The notes beneath the pieces are model-generated. The model searched no databases and had not been told where the DNA came from. It saw only the letters and a program-made list of their open reading frames with translations. Shown here piece after piece: positions 41,162-52,895 of a stretch of DNA of 64,000 bases. Numbering within the stretch: position 1 is the stretch's first letter; each line of letters begins with the position of its first letter. The position numbers and the translations under genes were made by a program. Origin of the DNA: Oscheius onirici (Eukaryota; Nematoda; Chromadorea; Rhabditida; Rhabditidae); contig OW051473.1 of the NCBI GenBank assembly GCA_932521025.1, positions 4,526,001 through 4,590,000 on the forward strand, read 5' to 3'.

Positions 41162-42249
41162 AAGCAAAATTCGTACGGGCTTTGGGTAGAGCCTCGATCG
41201 ATAAGAGAACGCCGGCCACAGAGACTCAGAGAAGCGCTGTGCTTTCACACGCAGAAGAGACAAGATCCTCGCCCGATTGCATTGTTGAAGAGCAGGTCGT
41301 GGGATATTTCATGACAGAGCACACGGTTTCTCCATTTCAAGCTTTTGAGGCAAAAATTTACCAGTTAGATCGAAAGTCACGCTTATATGACGGTTTGTAA
41401 CCTGCCAATGATGTCAAGAAAACGTAAACTCTAGACATAACAAAGTTTTTCTTCCTTATTCGCTCTTTCGATTAGGCTTTTGGAGTCAATCTATTTGCTC
41501 CTAATTTGATGCACGTGGTAGACTCTATCGAGCAGTCTGCTGCGTAACAAGGAGCCTTCAGTATGGTTCAAAAACCAAATACTCTGGCAACATTTGCGAA
41601 ACCTCTTCCGGATTCAATAAAATTGTTGAAAAGCCAAGAAAGTTTTTTTACGCCGTTCGCGACGCAATAGGGTTTGAGGCAAACAGTCGTTGTGAAACCA
41701 CTTTTTTGATGAGGTGGACTGTCAACAAGAAATGGCTACGGCAACCTGCTCTTTTGAGGAAACAACAAAACACCATCGCAAAGTGGAAAACTACGGGCCC
41801 CAAGTAAAATCTGCTGCAGAAAAGCTATGAGGAAGGAAATATGGAAAGCGAGTTCTGGAGTGTTTCACCTTGAAGTCAAGAAGACTTATTGAAGTGGCGA
41901 TCATCCATCAACTAAAACCCCTTGAGGTCAAACGAGAACGACGGCACCTGTTCGGGAGTGCAAAAGATTCTGTTTGCAAAAGTAGCGTCTTCTGCAGAAA
42001 CCTGTCGCACATCAAAATACATTCAATTTTATGTTTGATTTCCGGGCGCCCCCGGGTGCAATAAACAAACAACAGAACATATATCCGGCAGCAGGTGTCA
42101 AACGATCTGTTTGATCTACTCGTCTTTGGTGCGCGTACCCGAGAGACTGTAGCGTTCGAGAGGTACAGAGCAGCGTTTCAGGTCCGGAAAATAGCCGGTC
42201 TCTACAGACTGTGTTCGGCAGAGATACGCAGACGGTGCCGGAGGCACAG
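41162..42249. other. Intergenic, divergent promoters
   Basis: About 1.1 kb between the Ly6-like gene (minus) and the proline-rich gene (plus). Short ORFs only, with no recognisable motif. Confidence 0.4.
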
Positions 42250-42257
42250 TATATAAG
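42250..42257 (+). promoter_or_regulatory. TATA box of the proline-rich secreted protein gene
   Basis: TATATAAG lies 32 bases before the start codon at 42289, so transcription would start only a few bases before the ATG. There is no acceptor-like TTTCAG before this ATG, unlike most genes in the window. Confidence 0.7.
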
Positions 42258-42288
42258 AGCCGGGAAATGATACATCCACCATCCAGCA

Positions 42289-43273
42289 ATGAAGCTCACT
42301 GCACTGTAAGTTCACTGCTCAAAAGCTTTTATATCATCCGAGGTCATTTCCTATAAAAACGCTCTCTTTCAGTCTTCTCGCAACTTTTGCCGTTGCTTCC
42401 GGACAAGTTTATCCTTCGGTGCGTTTAACTTTACTCTTCGTTTCTTTAAATTTTACAGTAACAACTTTTCACTAATTTAGTCAGCAGAATTGTACATTTT
42501 CACTTATATCAATAGTTTAGAGCTATATGAGAGCTTCACGAATGGGACCTTGTATGGCTCCGCCATGTGCTCCTCTTTATGCACCTCCGCCTCCACCACC
42601 AGTGCAACGACAGCCTCCTCCACCGCCGCCACCGGTTCAAAGAGATCCTACTCCTCTTTACAATCCTTATGCTGCATGTGCTCAACCTCCTTGCTTCATC
42701 CCAGAGCCTGAGGTTCCTCTTCCAATGGCCGCTCCACCAGCACCTGTTCCCCAGCCTTACTACAATCCCTGTGCTGTCCCGGCCCCACCTCCCGCATGTT
42801 ATCCTCCTCCCGTTGCTGAGCCTGTACCTCCACCTCCCCCTCCCCCACCACCGGCACCTGCTCCGGCTCCCCCTCCTCCTCCGATGGCTGCTCCCCCACT
42901 CTGCGAAATGCCTCCTTGCCCAGCTTATTACTACCCTGTCCCAGTTGAGCCAACTCCTATCCGAATTGCCCCTGCACCAGTACAACCAATGCCCTTAGCT
43001 GCTCCTGCCTGTGCCATGCCGCCATGTGCTGTATATTCACAGCCTTACTATGCACCTCCCATGAACACCATTCCCGCTGTCCCCATGGCACCTCCACCTG
43101 CAATTCCTGCTTACAGTCCTGTACCTGCCTACAGCCCCATTCCTTCTTACAGCCCATACTCCTGCGCTGCTCCACCTTGCTACCGAGCACCAGGCATGCT
43201 CTCAGCGTTCGCTTATCCCAGAGCTGCATACTACATTGGAAGCAACAAGAAGAAGGAGATCAAGAAGGACTAA
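42289..43273 (+). CDS. Secreted proline-rich, cysteine-containing structural protein
   Basis: Three exons (42289-42305, 42373-42418, 42521-43273) give 271 aa. The signal peptide is MKLTALLLATFAVASG, followed by QVYPS. The rest is dominated by Pro, Ala, Tyr and Cys: poly-Pro runs (APPPPPPVQRQPPPPPPP), repeated P-P-C units (MAPPCAP, AQPPCF, MPPCP, MPPCAV, AAPPCY) and a YSPVPAYSPIPSYSPYS repeat. It ends in a basic tail (NKKKEIKKD). The evenly spaced Cys in PPC contexts suggests a disulfide- or tyrosine-crosslinked extracellular matrix or cuticle protein. It converges with the ground-like gene; many nematode ground-like and groundhog proteins also carry Pro-rich regions, so the two may act in the same matrix (inference). 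The TATA box suggests strong stage- or tissue-specific expression. Confidence 0.85.
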
Positions 43274-43468
43274 TTCTTCACCATCGTATCACCACAACTT
43301 CGCAACATGTGTCTGTGTATATCTGTTCAATAATAATTCGACATAAATTTTCATTTCTCACACTTTTTGAACACATTGGATGCAACAAAGAAGGAATACA
43401 TTGGGCAGGGTATTTGGCAGTACAAATAAATAAGCTTGAGAATACGACGAAATGACCGGTGAATAGCC

Positions 43469-44219
43469 TTATGGTTGCCAGGCGAGGGCGTACTGCCCGT
43501 TCTTCTCGATTTTGCAGGTCTTTCCCTCCTGAAATCAAAATAATAGCATAACAGTTTCTCCTCACTACATACCTTGAAGTGAGATTTGTAGGCGAAATCA
43601 TCCAGAGCAACGACAGTTTCGAACTTTCCACCGACCTTTCCTTCAGCGGCCTTTTGGATTTCGTCAGCGGAAGCGAGAAGATCCTTAATATTTCCTTGTA
43701 CTGTATTCTCAAATTAAACACACCTTTCCCTCCATAGCAGCCTTCATGGCTGACTCAAGCTCCTTGTTGCAGCATGTGAAACCTAAAGATTTCGCATTAT
43801 TTAAACTTTTAAAGGTTTTTGATCGTGCCTAATTTCCATTCTCTTTCCAACGACCTTCGCCAGTCAACCCGAAGGCCTGCGGCGAAAGTCGTCACGCAAG
43901 TTTATCCCCTAATCTGACTTCGTCCGGTGCGATTTCCTTGGGGGAACCGGCGCGGAAAAATCAATCCCGATCGCGAGGAAAATGTCCGAAGGAATCGCCG
44001 AACAATGCAAATCATTGGATGATAACGGCCATTTTAATGAGATGGAGTGCGAGAATGTTAGTCAGAAAAGTAGCGGAAAATATCCTTTCAAAAAAGTCCT
44101 TTCTGTGACAATTAATTGCAAAAATACTTACCACTGTCGTTGATGTAGCAACTGTCTTGAGCGGCAACAAAAGCAAAAACTCCCAGAAGAACGCAGAGAG
44201 CAATCTGCCTGGACTGCAT
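43469..44219 (-). CDS. Secreted ground-like domain protein
   Basis: Small hedgehog-related (ground-like) nematode protein. Four exons join to about 100 aa. Signal peptide MQSRQIALCVLLGVFAFVAA, then DSCYINDSGFTCCNKELESA, the Cys-Cys-Asn-x-x-Leu opening of the ground-like domain. Next are ADEIQKAAEGKVGGKFETVV and DDFAYKSHFK (the aromatic FAY segment), and a closing KTCKIEKNGQYALA. Spacing of the cysteines and the IQ.AAE..G..F..VV core match the Pfam Ground-like pattern. The start (44219) follows TTTTCAG by 5 bases. Intron 1 is about 315 bases and rather GC-rich. The convergent partner is the proline-rich gene, 195 bases away stop to stop. A role in cuticle or extracellular matrix is likely from family knowledge. 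Confidence 0.78.
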
Positions 44220-46622
44220 GCCGCCTGAAAACATCAAAGTTTTCAGAAAGGGTCAAAAGGGTAAAGCTGAGTAGGAGAGAGCAATCAACACTGACTCGAA
44301 ACGCCCTGAATCGGGCGCTTTGTAGGCACCTCGCGCAATTTTTTAAAATGCGATAGCCATCGCTGCTTGTAATCATCAGATACCGCGTAAAGTTACGCCG
44401 GCGGAACCAGCTAAAGCGGCAAACAAAGTACTCCATTTTTCTCAGAAGAGTGGACATCATTAAGCAAGTGGAGGAGAGTGGACACCGTGATTGATAGATA
44501 CATGGATATGGATAAGGAAGAGAGGACTCTACGAAAAACACGAATATATTCTGAGAAGACAGGACAGCTGCTTAGCGCAAGCGCCGAATGCCAATCCTGT
44601 CCGACTGTAGCCGGTGCTTACGATTTATGGGCGGGCCTCCCGGTGCCTGCTTCATCCACCCCGAGGTGGAGATCAGAGGGCCCTAAAGTACTTCCCCTTT
44701 TTGACCATCGGTCCAAAATCGGATCCTCCCTTCTGGGGAAACCTTGCAAAAAGAGAACACCGGCTGTCCACAGATAATTTTTTTGCCTTTGGCATCGATC
44801 GTGGAAAAAATATTCGACAGTGGCTTGTATCAAAAGTCCGGCCTTGGTTTCTGTATTGGCATTGAGTATCTATCTCTGAAGGTCTGTGTTGGAAAAAGGT
44901 GAAAAAGGCGAACAAAGATTACCGTCAAGATAGGAAGAGAAAGCGAACACTTCTAGCTTGGTTGCTTAAATGCGAGTGAATCCTACAAAGGAAATCCTCC
45001 CGTCATAAAATTGTGGCCAATTAGAGCAGGAACAGGAGATAGTTCGCAAATCTTGAAAAGATGCGTTTCGTGGAGGAGAAAACGAATTGAAACAGTAAGA
45101 GACTGAGAGATAAATCTATGACCGAGGAAAGAAGAAAGGATTGCTGTTGAGATCGGAGAAGGATCCGGTCGCTTTGACCCCAGTTTCATTACCTACAAGA
45201 AAGGCTGGTAGAGATAACAGTAAACTTCCTTTAATAATGGAGGTTTAACAAAGGGAATATCCCACGCTAAATCGCATATTTGTGCTTGTTCAGTCCTGAC
45301 AGGCATGATGGATGAGGACATGACCAGCTGTCTGGTTTAATGATACGTTGTTTTTTCTTCACAAGTTGGACCATTTAACAAATTTTTCTCTGCTATGTTT
45401 TGCGAAAAGTGTGGATCGGATCGAAGCAAAGTGCTGACACGTCTTAACCCACAGCGGGATATTTCAATGCGCCCAATCCCATTAGGAAACGATTGGAAAA
45501 CGATCTTCGAGATTCTCGAAAAATCCGTTTTTGTTCGTTTTTTTCTCGGCGAAAATTCCCTTTCTTTAGACAACAACGCGCTTTGCACAGACTGAACTTT
45601 CCAACAAACTTTACAAACGGAAAAGGGAAGAATACATAAGAAGGCTGTCTTGAGCTCGTCGTTTTCGCCTGCCCTTATAAGTGGATCTCTTAATCCTTCT
45701 CACTTTTTGTAATCACTCGGTGGGCTGTAATGATCGCTGTTTGGCATTTTCAGAGATACCTTCCTGCAGACATGCCACTTAATCCTGTTTTGTGGTTCCT
45801 TGTTGCAAATAAACAGGCTGGATGCACTTTTTGCGGCAAACCGAGTATCAGTGTAAGGGATGCGCTCAGGCGGTAGGAAGTTCCCGATATGTGACGTCAG
45901 TTTTTTTCATTTAACGAGTACAATCGGCAATTTTTACGCTGTAGTTGTAACTTAGGGATTTCACACAATCTACAATTTTTGTTTTAATATGTGCACCTGC
46001 ACAGTCTGTTCAGAAATGTTCCAGACTCGATGCCAGATCGAGCATTTCTTGCCAAACGTAGAGAAGCGAGTTGATAAGCTGCGATTTTCCTCCGTCTGAT
46101 AATTGAGTCGAAACATGTATATCTAGCAGGACCAGTCGGCTTATCCGCGTCTCTCCACCTTCACCCAGCTTCTTCAATGAGAAGGAATCGATTTGGCCCT
46201 CCAGAAATAAACAATCTTTTGACCCGAGCCCGGAAGCGAAAACAGATCTCAATTTTCGGCTCTACTGCGGAAAAGATCATTTGATTAATCTCGTAGTTTA
46301 GGATGTACATGAATGACACCGTATGCGTACGCCAGACACCATGAATTCTCGTTCTTAATTCGGGGCGCTTTTTGTCGCCCGCAAAGCAACTTGTCGCTGT
46401 CCACTCGGATCTATCAAGGAGTGCTTTTTCTTTTATCCTTTAGCTTACTGCCAGTCCTGTTATCTGAACACAACAACGACAAGATATTTGATCATTTTTC
46501 ATTTTTCTTGTTGTCTGAACAACAAAATATACTATAAATGCTGATAAACTGGCCTACAAAACGAAAAAGGACGTACTGGGGGCCAGCCTCAGACAGACCC
46601 AGTGACACAAAAAAGACTATTA
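44220..46622. other. Intergenic; possible remnants with CxxC motifs
   Basis: About 2.4 kb without a gene I can support. Three plus-strand pieces carry zinc-finger-like CxxC motifs: FCEKCGSDRSKVLTRL (about 45.40 kb), NKQAGCTFCGKPSIS (about 45.83 kb, followed by a GTAAGG donor) and CTCTVCSEMFQTRC (about 46.00 kb). I could not join them in phase, so they are noted but not called. Confidence 0.35.
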
Positions 46623-47036
46623 TTATATTTGAGTGAACGGGGATGGGTCACAAATAGGAGATGCGACAATTCTGGAGACAAACATGAGAATCGGTAATGA
46701 AACCCTCAGAGTGAGCTTGATACCATGAGGAGGAATAGAAAGTTTTGGAAGAGAGATTATCAAGTACAACACGAACAAAATCTGTACACCAATAAGACAA
46801 AGGATCCGGGGCAATATCTGACACATGGGCGACTCTCGAAGTAAAATAGGGAAAAGTTTTAAAAAGATGATATTGAAACTATGTATAGTATTTAGACCAA
46901 CCGTTGTATAGTACAAGTAATGAAATAGTAGAGGGAAGAGCACTGACGGTGCACCGGAAGTAACAGTTACCAATATGGGCAGTTTAAAACAATTCTTGAG
47001 GTAGTTTCTCCAGGTTGGAGCAATAGAATTATTCAT
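46623..47036 (-). CDS. Multi-pass membrane protein ORF overlapping the PP4R3 stop (TMEM126-like?)
   Basis: Open frame of 137 aa from ATG at 47036. After a short polar start (MNNSIAPTWRNYLKN) it holds about four hydrophobic segments: KLPILVTVTSGAPSVLFPLL, NIIFLKLFPILL, ILCLIGVQILFVLYLIISLP and LRVSLPILMFVSRIV. The layout faintly recalls the mitochondrial TMEM126 family (small TM pairs, an SPMC segment, IPPHG before the last helix), but this is a weak guess. It is the same strand as PP4R3, and its ATG sits inside the last codons of PP4R3 (ATGAATAA). A short intron near 46.85-46.92 kb is possible. It may be the second gene of an operon or an alternative 3' end. Confidence 0.45.
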   Translation of the reverse strand: MNNSIAPTWRNYLKNCFKLPILVTVTSGAPSVLFPLLFHYLYYTTVGLNTIHSFNIIFLKLFPILLRESPMCQILPRILCLIGVQILFVLYLIISLPKLSIPPHGIKLTLRVSLPILMFVSRIVASPICDPSPFTQI

Positions 47037-50000
47037 CTTGATGGGCAATTTCTACAGACTCGGCTCTCTCACCGTCCACATTGTTCATAAGGCCGTAGTC
47101 TTCTACGCGACAATAAATAGGATCAGTTCTGAAATTGATTATGATTGCGATGAAACAAAAATCAGCTCACTGTTTTAAAGCAGCTTTTTTTATAGCTTCC
47201 CTGGCTTCGGCTCCATTAAATGAAGTGAGATCAAACAAGTCGGTTGAGCTTAAAATCCATGGTTACGCATCTTTAGTCAGATAAACATACTTAATATCAT
47301 GAGATTTCTCTTCGTCATGATGAGAACTGTGTCCGTTGGTGAGTGGTCCGTTTGTTTTTGGCCTCTTTGTGCTCAGATCCAAACTTTCGTTGTTCTCATC
47401 ATCGTAATCACTAGCTAGTTGACGCTTGAGACTCCTGCTACTTTCGTCGCTGTCACCGGATGTTGACGAAACGGAGTCTTCACCGTTTGGGGAGTTGGAT
47501 TTGGGCATATTAGAGTCCCCTGAACCAATGAAAATTACAAATTTGTTCTGATTACTCTTACGTTTACCACTATCTGGACTCCCAGTTGAAGATGATGGGA
47601 TGGAATCAGCTGAATTACTATTCTCATCCTCATCTTCATCCGAAGATGATCCGTCGTAGTCGACCAATGGCTGAAAAAGCCAGTTATCTCATGGTCATAT
47701 TGCCGTAACTCACTCTTAACACACTAATTTGACCGTTGCTTGGACCCGGTGGAGTGGATTTGCCGCTTTGAGAAGACGAGACTTCGTCATCTCTCAGGGA
47801 AGGGGATGGTGTTCGTGATCTATCCTCAGTTCCAACGCGGATGACAATCTTCCGTTCTACTGGGGCCACCAGATGATTGGAAAATACAGAGCTCTCATCA
47901 TCGTCAAAGGCATTTTTCCTCTTGAGAATGCTGGGAAGCAAGAGTTCAGCCTTCTTGGGGATATCATCGTCCTCATCGTCACATGGAATCTCCTCATCAT
48001 CCTCAGCTTCAAGCCACTGATCTTCCTAAATGGTAGATTTGTATAATCACATTTAAATAAGCTTACAAAGTGTTGAGCTAAGTTTTCGTTGGATGTGCTA
48101 GCAGCGGATCTTCCACTTGGTGTTCTTTCTTTGTCAGCAACAAGATCATAGCGAGTTTTCATCAGTGTAAAGATGTTGACGTAGTCAATCGCAAGAAGTT
48201 GCTCAGCGTGAGTTTCCATGATGTAGCGAATCAGAATTTTGAGGTCTTCCTAAAGATTACTTTAGGTAATAACAAAAAGGCTGATTACAGTTCTGATGTA
48301 CTCAAAAAGTTCCAAAACAGCCGAGTTCAGCAGATTGTAACGAGCACCATTTCTCTCGAAACACAGGACTATCTTGTCGAGAACTTTTGCCCTGACGATA
48401 TAGCGATTGTAGTTGTCATCCTTCTGTCCAATTACACTGCGAAGGGTCTTCAAAGCAGCTGAAAACGAACGGATATCAGTTTACCAACGCAAAACTCACT
48501 GAGCACGAGGAAGTGATGTCTGCTCTTCAAGCCAACCAGCACCTTATTCATGAGATCGTTCATGACAACATGTGACCTCATGTTGTATGAATGGGTCTCA
48601 ATGCAGAAACAGAGCATCTTTACTACCAAAGCTGTAGCGTTAGCAGTGTGGTAGTCATCTAAAGTTATTATTATGAAAGACATACACAAAATCATTGATA
48701 CCTCTCTTCAGATTGTCATTTTCAATGTTTTCCAAGAGCGGTCTAATCATGTTTTTGAACGACATCTGGTAGAATAGATTGATGAACTCGTGTCTATCAG
48801 CTTTCTGCATAGAAGAAACTACAGTGTCCATGTCTAGCAGAGATCTCAGAATCTGTAACGTTAAATTTATAAAGTTACTGCTAAAAGTAGCTTACATTTG
48901 AGACTTGGTTTGCTGAGCTGAGTTCGACATCACGGTCTGCGTGCATGGCCTCCAAAAGCTGGTTTATGAGTACTTCGTTCTAAAATCACTTACACCGAGG
49001 TCCACTTTGTCATTTTCTTTTTTTTTGTATTTTTACACCCTTAAATGTTTTACACGCAAATTGCAAAGAGATGTTTCGTGGAAATGAAAATGGTACTGAC
49101 CTCAGTCTTATTCTTGGCTTGTTTGATGAAATACTCGCGGACAAGTTGAGGGTTGTGCTCCACTAGCCGGTTTAACAGCTGAAAATAGTTTTTGCTGGAA
49201 CAATCAATGAAAAAGAACCTCAATAATCGTGGACTTGATGGTAGGATCCGAAGACTGAAGGCACGGTTCAACTGTTCCAAGGATGTCGCAATTGAAGAGT
49301 CCTTTCAAAATGTTTTCCTTCTGTTGAACTCCGCTAGCAGGAAACGATTGACTCAAGCTCAGAAATTCCTTTAAAAATTGAACCAGGTCCCTCCGTCTTG
49401 ACAATGTTATCGTGCAAGATTTTAGTTGGATAAACAATTCTCGCATGAAGGTCTCATTACTCTGAACAATCGTGATTAGAACTACAATTTTGAATGCATA
49501 CTTGAAGACCAGTGCAGATATCCACCCGGAGGAAAAACAAGTAGCTGTTCAAGGCTCCCATTAGATTTTCCTCGAAAAGAGAGGGTGCAGGCAGACAACA
49601 GTCTTGGATATACTGTACTCTGTAGACCTTGTGGATCTTCTCACTAAAAAATGAAGCGTTTTCGAAAGTTTTGAGCATTCTTACGTGATTTCGGAATCTG
49701 CAATGGGAAGAACTTCTTTGAACTGCGCTTTGTCGTAAAGAAATTCCCTGTGTTTTTTGGGACGCTCATGAGCAGGGTCGTACTCGAGCATACCGATGAC
49801 TTCCTTCAAATACTGGTCCTCGAAAAGAATCTGAAACGATGCGTAATGTTAATGGTAAAGTTCATTTACGTCATGGATATTAGACCTATTCATGAGGATG
49901 CAGTTTTTGGTGATGTTGTAAAGGAAATGTAGAGCAGTGGTGTCACGTTGTCTCTCCGCTTGTGAGAAGATTTCAATAATCTTGGGGATCATTCTGAAAC

Positions 50001-50904
50001 ATGATGGTTCACATTTTATCAAATAGAAAAGCTGACTCTTCTTTCTCGATGGCATTGCTCATTTTCTCTCTCCTCTCGTTGTTTTGAAGATGGTACGTAA
50101 TCGCTCTGTCCAAATCTTGCAGCTTGTCTTTCAAAATTGGAGGAATGCGGATTCGTCGGTCAATAATCGAATCCTCATCTTCCACTTGCTCTTCAAAGCT
50201 GCTATCCTAAACATATTTTCATAATTGTCAGCAAACGAGTTCAACTTACACCCTCGTTAGGATCTTTGCCTTGAACTTCGCAAACTTTAGCCCAGATTTC
50301 TTCACATCCTGTCTTTTCTTGAAAACTGAGTGCTAAGTCACAGGTCTCACTTTCTGACCATACTATTAAAGTTTCCTGAATCCAATGTTTACGTATTACG
50401 ACAAAAAACTCACTTGTTGTTTTTGGTACACAGTATCCATTAGTATTTTTGATTCCAATATATTTTTCTCTAAAAATATCGATTTTACTTTTCGGAAAGC
50501 TAGACTTACCCGCGGATTCCAACCGCACTATTAAGACAAATGAGTTGTGGTTAGGAACTTTAACACAAGCTACATGACCCGTCCCTCTGTCGTCCCATGT
50601 CCGTTGTTCACATAGTACATATAATTTTACACGATTCCGTGCGGTCTGAAATACTTATTTGTAACAAACCCGATAATAACTTACTCTTGAAACCTCAACG
50701 TCGTCTAATTCATTTGGACCTTGAGTTAATGCTGGAAAGTCTCCTTCTGTTGGCTCGTCATCAGAAGTTGTTTCTTCTTCTTCCTAGAATAAACTCGTAA
50801 AGTGGGTCAATGAAAAAAGTGGCCGAAAAAAAGAAGAACAAAAAACGTACCCCGTACGGAGGACTTCCCTTATTTGACTGTGTCTCGTCATCACTATCTG
50901 ACAT
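47029..50904 (-). CDS. smk-1: Protein phosphatase 4 regulatory subunit 3 (SMEK/Falafel)
   Basis: Nuclear/cytosolic targeting subunit of the PP4 phosphatase; the C. elegans homologue SMK-1 acts with DAF-16 (family knowledge). The start (MSDSDDETQSNKG, 50904) follows TTTTCAG. After an acidic leader comes the PH/WH1-like EVH domain: RVKLYVLCEQRTWDDRGTGH, ESKINTNGYCVPK, TLIVWSESETCDLALSFQEK, GCEEIWAKVCEVQGKDPNEG. The SMEK armadillo-like region follows (IFSQAERQRDTTALHFLYNI; ILFEDQYLKEVIGMLEYDPA; HNPQLVREYFIKQAKNKTE). The tail is acidic/Ser-rich (DYDGSSSDEDEDENSNSADS). A good donor (AA|GTATGT, 47283-47288) before an apparent stop at 47263 leads to a terminal exon ending SVEIAHQDE at 47029. About 18 exons. 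Confidence 0.92.
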
Positions 50905-51936
50905 CGCACAGCAATCTGAAAAGAAAAATATATCTGGGAAAAGAGATGAAAACGAGAGGTAAAAAAGCGCGGGAATTTATGACCGGAAGTCTCCTTTTGT
51001 GGGAAAGATTAATTATCTCACACGAAATTGACTGAGAACTACGTCAGACGACGATTAATCGGAAATAAGACCAAAAAGAGACTGTACAATCAAAATATTC
51101 AAAACAGTTTAAAGTTACGTCATAGTGCATGAAAGCCACGTGATCAAAAGTGTGGGAAAGAATGCCGAGAGACAGTAATTGTGATCGGAAGCGATGGGAA
51201 AAGAAGAAAGATATGTTCAGTTACATGATTATATGTTAACCTACAGGAAACAGAGGTGCTTGTTTCGAAAATAAGTGCAAAACAGAGGCGTCGCGTGGCT
51301 ATACCGGCTAGAGACGTGACGTCGGGTCATATACCTCCTGAAGTCCTATTATTGCTAAAAAAAAATTCAAGCTTTTAGCTTGCTGATCTCTTTTCTTTGA
51401 TTTTCGCCGCAAAAGTTCATAAACAATATGAAATAACCAAAGTTGAGCGGTTGCCAAATCGCTCTGGCAAAATGTCAGACCGTGTTGCGTCGAGGTCTTG
51501 GCGCGAAAACCGCGTCGCGTAGGTACGGTCATCCGATATGACTCATGCTCCATTGCGATTACGTAACAAAACACGGGCTATTTGAATGACAGTCTCTTTC
51601 ACTCTCACAGATAACTCTAGAGCTTCGTAAAAACTATATTCTACCACATATTTTTCCGTTCCATCCAGCAGTAACATTGGTTTGGCGATATGATGAAAGA
51701 TTTTCTCATTTATTGAGTATTCTATATTTTAATAGTTTTTAACCAAAATTATTTCGAAATTCTTCTATGAAACTTAGCCTATCTTTTTTCCTTACAGCAA
51801 AAGAACTCCTGCCAAGTTATGAATATTAAAATTTCAGAATATCCGCTCTTTTCAGTTTTAAAATGGCTCAGAAACATTCACATTGGCTTGATTTATTTTC
51901 GTTTTCTCGTTTAAATTTTAACGTCGACTTTCAGCA
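50905..51936. other. Divergent promoter region of PP4R3 and CHMP5
   Basis: About 1 kb between two head-to-head housekeeping genes. No coding exon seen. Both start codons are preceded by TTTCAG-type acceptors, so primary transcripts would start within this region. Confidence 0.5.
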
Positions 51937-52793
51937 ATGAGACGTATCTTTGGAACCGGAAAGCAGCAGCCTGCACCTGATCTTAATGCTGCCATTCAGA
52001 ATGTGGAAGCCCGTGGTGAGAGTATTGACAAGAAAATTGGCAAGGGATGTCATCTGCTTGTTATTTTTATAACAATTTTTTTCCAGTTAGATGCTGACTT
52101 GGTGAAATTGAAGGATCAAATGAATAAAATGCGCGAAGGTCCCAGTAAAAATCTCGTAAAACAGAAAGCACTCAGGTTGGTTTATTGAACTATTTTTTAA
52201 TTTATTGATTTTTAGAGTTCTGAAGCAGAAGAGAATGTACGAGAGTCAAAAAGGAAACCTGGATCAGCAGGTTTTCAACATGGATCAGTCCCACTACGCT
52301 CTTCAAAGCATGAAAGATAATCAGGTCACAATGGCTGCCATGCAAGATGGTCTTAAAGCTATGAAGAAAGAGTACAAGAAGATGGACATCGGAAAAGTGA
52401 TTATTCGTTTTGCTCGTTTAAGCTTCCGTTCAGGTGGAAGATCTTCAAGACCAGATGGAGGATATGTTGGATATGAACAACGAGATCCAAGAAGCGATGA
52501 GTCGTTCTTACGACACTCCCGACGTGAATCATTTTATTTGTTTTCTGTTTGTCTATTGATCGAACCACGTCATTCGATGACAACATCCCCAATTTCAGAT
52601 CGACGAGGCCGACCTCGAAGCCGAGTTGGCTGCTCTGGGAGATGAGCTTGATCTCGGAGAGACTGACACTTCTTACCTCGATGAAGCTCTCAGTGCTCCT
52701 GGAGTTCCAGCCAGCAAACCACAGAGTAACAGAGTTGCCGAAGGTCTCGAAGTTGACGAGTTCGGTTTGCCGAAGATCCCTGCTGCCATGTAA
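51937..52793 (+). CDS. vps-60: ESCRT-III-associated protein CHMP5/VPS60
   Basis: Endosomal sorting factor of the Snf7 family that recruits LIP5/VTA1 to regulate VPS4 (family knowledge). The start is [17 protein letters not shown], directly after GACTTTCAG|CA. The Snf7 core contains [72 protein letters not shown] and [13 protein letters not shown], then [20 protein letters not shown] and the CHMP5-specific acidic end [19 protein letters not shown], finishing [10 protein letters not shown]. Four short introns. Usual length (about 220 aa) and complete. Confidence 0.96.
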
Positions 52794-52889
52794 AAAGTCC
52801 ACGTTCTCGCAAATGTCATTGATATACACCCATGTGAAACTTCATAGTCGGTGATACGGGCACCTTTCCATCGTCGTGTTGTATAAAAG

Positions 52890-52895
52890 AATAAA
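52890..52895 (+). terminator. Poly(A) signal AATAAA of CHMP5
   Basis: AATAAA 97 bases after the CHMP5 stop codon. Confidence 0.55.

Noticed and set aside
42536..43229. Long antisense and out-of-frame ORFs across the proline-rich gene
   Set aside because: Produced by the biased Pro/Ala codon composition; the plus-strand frame has a signal peptide and proper splicing.
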